From HGM13233 sp964478515 (lineage in GTDB: Bacteria > Bacillota > Clostridia > Oscillospirales > Ruminococcaceae): DNA of 15,389 bases. The translations under genes and the position numbers were made by a program. The stretch's first letter is position 1; each line of letters starts with the position of its first letter. The notes beneath the pieces were generated by a model. The model was given only the letters and a program-made list of their open reading frames with translations, had not been told where the DNA came from and searched no databases. This document shows positions 13,174-15,389 of this stretch, in pieces. The DNA is taken from assembly GCA_964478515.1 (NCBI GenBank), contig CAYZIL010000033.1, positions 1 to 15,389 on the forward strand. Direction: 5' to 3'.

Positions 13174-13369
13174 CTTTGCCGAATCTACCGAATAACTGTG
13201 GTTTTTTTGCTGGAAGACGTTTTGGGATGTTTATTCTTGAATTGCGGCAGCACCGCTTTTTACTTGCGGCGGCTTTTGGTGAATTTGCTGTACGGGCGGC
13301 TGAGCTTTTAAGGCTCTGCGCCCGAATCGCCTGCCCGAACACGGAAATTATGTTTCTGCGCATTATAAG
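13174..13369. other. Rest of divergent intergenic region, no gene seen
   Basis: The whole PTS-E2 gap is about 354 bases. Apart from the two promoters and the dyads, this part shows no clear RNA structure. Open frames here (for example 13114-13311 plus, 13112-13363 minus) lack ribosome binding sites and have arbitrary composition. Confidence 0.45.
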
Positions 13370-13399
13370 TTGTCATTTTGTGCTTTATTGTGTTATATT
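13370..13399 (+). promoter_or_regulatory. Promoter of the E2-like gene
   Basis: TTGTCA (13370-13375) and TATATT (13394-13399) are 18 bases apart, with TGT just before the -10 (extended -10). The predicted start near 13406 leaves a leader of about 17 bases with the GGAG at 13412-13415. Confidence 0.65.
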
Positions 13400-13422
13400 T
13401 AAAAAAAAAGTGGAGAACAGCG

Positions 13423-14382
13423 ATGAAAGACTATTTTAAAAAATCCGGCGGTGACCGCGCCGACGGTTGGCGCGTACGCGACATCGACACCGTCTACACC
13501 GTAATGCCTTATGTACTGCGCACCCGCATCGACTCGCAGTGCCTGTTTGAGGAGAGTATTGACGCCGGCCGCGCCGAAGAATTTATTAAACAGCACCGCG
13601 ATGACATTCCCAACCTCGCCATTATGCATATTGTTATTGCCGCTATGGTGCGCACAATATCTCAACGCCCGTACGTCAACCGTTTTATTGTTCACAACAA
13701 GCTTTACGCCCACAACGATATTGAAATATCACTGGTGATAAAGCGCTCGCTGACCGACCGCGGCGAGGAAACTTTAATAAAACCCGAATTTGAGCCGGAC
13801 GACACTCTCGCGGACATAGTGCGCAAGCTCAGCGATGAGCTGGAGCGCACCAAGCCGCTCGACAACAAAAACTCGACCGACAAGACAGCCAAGCTCTTGG
13901 GCCGTATGCCGCCGTTTTTGCTGCGCTTCGCCATTGGCATAGTGCGCTTAATGGACAACTGGGGCATTCTGCCGGCAGGCATCCGCCAGGCAAGTCCCTG
14001 GCACACCGGCGCATTCATCACCAATGTGGGCTCACTGGGCATCGGCCCCATCTACCACCATCTGTACGAGTTCGGCACCTGCAGCTTTTTTGTGGCAATG
14101 GGCAAAAAAGAACGGCGCCAGCTTTACGACCGCAACGGTAACATCTTTATGGAGCGGACAATGGGGCTGAAATACGTAATAGACGAGCGTGTCTGCGACG
14201 GCCACTATTACGCGGTGTCAATGCGGCTGATGCGGCGCTTAATGAACAACCCCGAAATGCTGCTGCTGCCGCCGGACAAAATAGTTATGGACGACGGCGT
14301 AGTAAACAAAGTAAACCGCGACAGCCGCATATATAAACTCAACGAAAACGCCGCCGCGGCCGGCGACAAAGTAGCTGAGTGA
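13423..14382 (+). CDS. Stand-alone E2/CAT-fold acyltransferase-like protein
   Basis: This 319-residue protein resembles the catalytic domain of 2-oxo acid dehydrogenase E2 and chloramphenicol acetyltransferase. Supporting stretches are PYVNRFIVHNKLY (83-95), AFITNVGSLGIGPIYHHLYEFG (197-218, in overlapping view), and a C-terminal DERVCDGHYYA (254-264) followed by MRLMRRLMNNPEMLL. This last region matches DHRxxDG plus the helix of E2 enzymes, but the catalytic His is Glu255 here. No lipoyl domain or subunit-binding domain is present and no E1/E3 genes adjoin, so it is not an ordinary E2. Stand-alone E2-like proteins of about this size occur in Firmicutes with unknown substrates. ATG 13423 has GGAG seven bases upstream; the in-frame start at 13378 lies inside the promoter. 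Confidence 0.85.
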   Translation: MKDYFKKSGGDRADGWRVRDIDTVYTVMPYVLRTRIDSQCLFEESIDAGRAEEFIKQHRDDIPNLAIMHIVIAAMVRTISQRPYVNRFIVHNKLYAHNDIEISLVIKRSLTDRGEETLIKPEFEPDDTLADIVRKLSDELERTKPLDNKNSTDKTAKLLGRMPPFLLRFAIGIVRLMDNWGILPAGIRQASPWHTGAFITNVGSLGIGPIYHHLYEFGTCSFFVAMGKKERRQLYDRNGNIFMERTMGLKYVIDERVCDGHYYAVSMRLMRRLMNNPEMLLLPPDKIVMDDGVVNKVNRDSRIYKLNENAAAAGDKVAE

Positions 14383-14403
14383 CAACATTTTAAAAATTGC
14401 TGC

Positions 14404-14430
14404 AAGGCCGGCTCACAAGACTCGGCCTTG
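14404..14430 (+). repeat. Hairpin upstream of the terminator
   Basis: AAGGCCG and CGGCCTT (seven pairs, plus flanking C/G) enclose about 12 bases, just after the E2-like gene stop. It stands about 10 bases before the main terminator and could be a back-up stop or 3' protection. Confidence 0.45.
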
Positions 14431-14438
14431 TCAATTGC

Positions 14439-14473
14439 AAAAGGCGCTGCCCCTTAGGGGCAGCGCCTTTTTT
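14439..14473. terminator. Bidirectional terminator
   Basis: GGCGCTGCCCC and its complement (14443-14453 and 14457-14467) pair fully around a TTA loop. On the plus strand six T follow (14468-14473); on the minus strand TTTT follows (complement of 14439-14442). It lies between the convergent E2-like and repeat-protein genes and can end both. Confidence 0.9.
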
Positions 14474-14496
14474 CTGTCGTTCAACTGAATTTTAGG

Positions 14497-15389
14497 TTAT
14501 TTTGCCTGCTCGGCCTCGTCGTCCTTTTTGTCTTTCTTGAAGCCGATGTAACTGCTGATGGCAATGACCAGCGCAATGGCCAGCATGAGAATCGTCCACT
14601 TGTCGACCATTCTGATGCGACGGACCAGGGGCTCGGTAAGGAAGAAAGCGACTACGGAACCGACTGCCGCTACGCCGTTAATTATTTTGCAAATGCGGCG
14701 ACGGGTCGGGTTTTCCTGCTTGTCATCGTCATTCTTCTTTTGCTGTTCGTCATCCTCGTCCTTGTTCTTTTTCTTGAAGAACATCCAGACAGCTGCGACA
14801 ACGCTCAGTACCATTGTTATCAGGTTGACCAGAGCCAATATCGGCTGTCCGGCCGCCGCCAACGGGGTCTGGGTATCGTCTATTGTAGTCGTTGTCGAAG
14901 TAGACGATTGCGTTGCAGTGTCGCGGTTCCAAATGGCAATCAGCGTGATGTCCTGCGCCGGCATTTGCAGCGTGTCTGCGCCCGCGTAGACGTTGCCGCT
15001 GTAACGCCAGCCGCCGAAGGTGTAGCCCTCGCGTGTAGGCTGTGCAGACGACACTGTAACTCTTGCGCCGGCGGCATATTCTGCCGTGTCTGTCGGAGCG
15101 CCGCTGCCGCCGTTGGCGTTGTAAGTAACGTTGTATGTAACTACTACTACTGCCGGAGCTGTGTATGTCCACTGTGCCGTGTAGGTGACGCTGCCGGTAA
15201 CTGTTGCCGCCGGGGTCACATTCCAGCCGGTAAAGGACCAGTTGAGCGTGGCCGAGGCCGTGCTGCCGCTAAACGCCGGCGTCGTGTCGCCGTAGTGCAA
15301 TCCGGTGGTCGTCTGTGCTGTGGCCGTCCAGGTGCCCTGCGTGCCCGGCGCGTAGATTACGGTGTATTCGTTCTGCGTCCACTGCGCCG
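14497..15389 (-). CDS. InlB-type repeat surface protein, C-terminal part (partial)
   Basis: The frame stays open to the right edge, so only the last 296 residues are seen and the start is outside. Numbering is from the edge. Residues 1-73 are one repeat-like unit with YTVIYAPGTQG, GDTTPAF, FTGW and YTAQW. Residues 84-154 are a Listeria-Bacteroides (Flg_new/InlB B-type) repeat with YNVTYNANGG, GYTFGGW and ITLIAIW. A Thr/Ser linker, a membrane helix (182-204), a highly charged Lys/Asp/Glu stretch (206-228) and two more membrane helices (about 236-250 and 264-281) with a charged tail follow. The repeats are presumably outside the cell. The anchor is multi-pass, with no LPXTG sorting signal. The TTG at 15300 is internal, not a start. 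Adhesion is inferred from the family. Confidence 0.85.
   Translation of the reverse strand, partial: AQWTQNEYTVIYAPGTQGTWTATAQTTTGLHYGDTTPAFSGSTASATLNWSFTGWNVTPAATVTGSVTYTAQWTYTAPAVVVVTYNVTYNANGGSGAPTDTAEYAAGARVTVSSAQPTREGYTFGGWRYSGNVYAGADTLQMPAQDITLIAIWNRDTATQSSTSTTTTIDDTQTPLAAAGQPILALVNLITMVLSVVAAVWMFFKKKNKDEDDEQQKKNDDDKQENPTRRRICKIINGVAAVGSVVAFFLTEPLVRRIRMVDKWTILMLAIALVIAISSYIGFKKDKKDDEAEQAK

Noticed and set aside
13114..13311. Plus-strand 65-codon frame in the PTS/E2 intergenic region with a CPLC motif
   Set aside because: No ribosome binding site precedes its ATG, it overlaps the PTS promoter and dyads, and the single CxxC is not a recognisable domain.

Overview
The window looks like a chromosomal stretch from a Gram-positive, Clostridia-like bacterium, possibly an uncultured gut member of the Eubacteriales. 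GC is moderately high (mid-50s percent by eye, not computed). Pointers to this are AGGAGG-type ribosome binding sites, vegetative TTGACA/TATAAT-type promoters in short AT-rich islands, clean intrinsic terminators, an xpaC-telA pair of the Bacillus/Clostridium kind, a surface protein with Listeria-Bacteroides (InlB-type) repeats, and many DUF proteins common in Firmicutes. Lineage is inferred; there is no rRNA or tRNA here. No CRISPR array, insertion sequence, integrase or prophage gene was seen.

Layout, left to right. (1) 1-304: the end of a possible upstream gene, a 62-residue orphan protein and its terminator. (2) 341-4159, minus strand: a membrane protein with two zinc ribbons, and a multi-pass protein with a degenerate GGDEF and an intact EAL domain (predicted c-di-GMP phosphodiesterase). 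(3) 4266-8088, plus strand, divergent from the phosphodiesterase: XpaC family, TelA family, a LemA-like protein and a TPM-domain (YgcG-type) secreted or membrane protein, starting from a near-consensus promoter. A hairpin separates telA from the lemA-like gene. (4) 8178-10868, minus strand: three separately promoted genes encoding DUF4230, DUF937 and DUF697/YcjF-like proteins. (5) 11000-13068, minus strand: a compact PTS operon IIA-IIB-IIC of the ascorbate (Ula) type with its own promoter and terminator but no sugar-catabolic enzyme or regulator beside it. (6) 13423-14382, plus strand: a stand-alone protein of the 2-oxo acid dehydrogenase E2 / CAT acyltransferase fold in which the usual active-site His is Glu. 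(7) 14497 to the right edge, minus strand: the C-terminal part of a repeat-containing surface protein with three C-terminal membrane segments.

The theme is the cell envelope: almost every product is membrane-bound, secreted or acts on membrane proteins. The plus-strand block joins two pairs known from other Firmicutes (XpaC/TelA and LemA/TPM), beside a membrane c-di-GMP phosphodiesterase. This makes a plausible envelope-stress neighbourhood, but the functional link is inferred from position only. No clearly new defence or mobile system was found. The most unusual points are the E2-like enzyme lacking its His, the orphan Ula-type transporter with dyads in its divergent promoter region, the repeat-built tail of the TPM protein and the hairpins inside operons.
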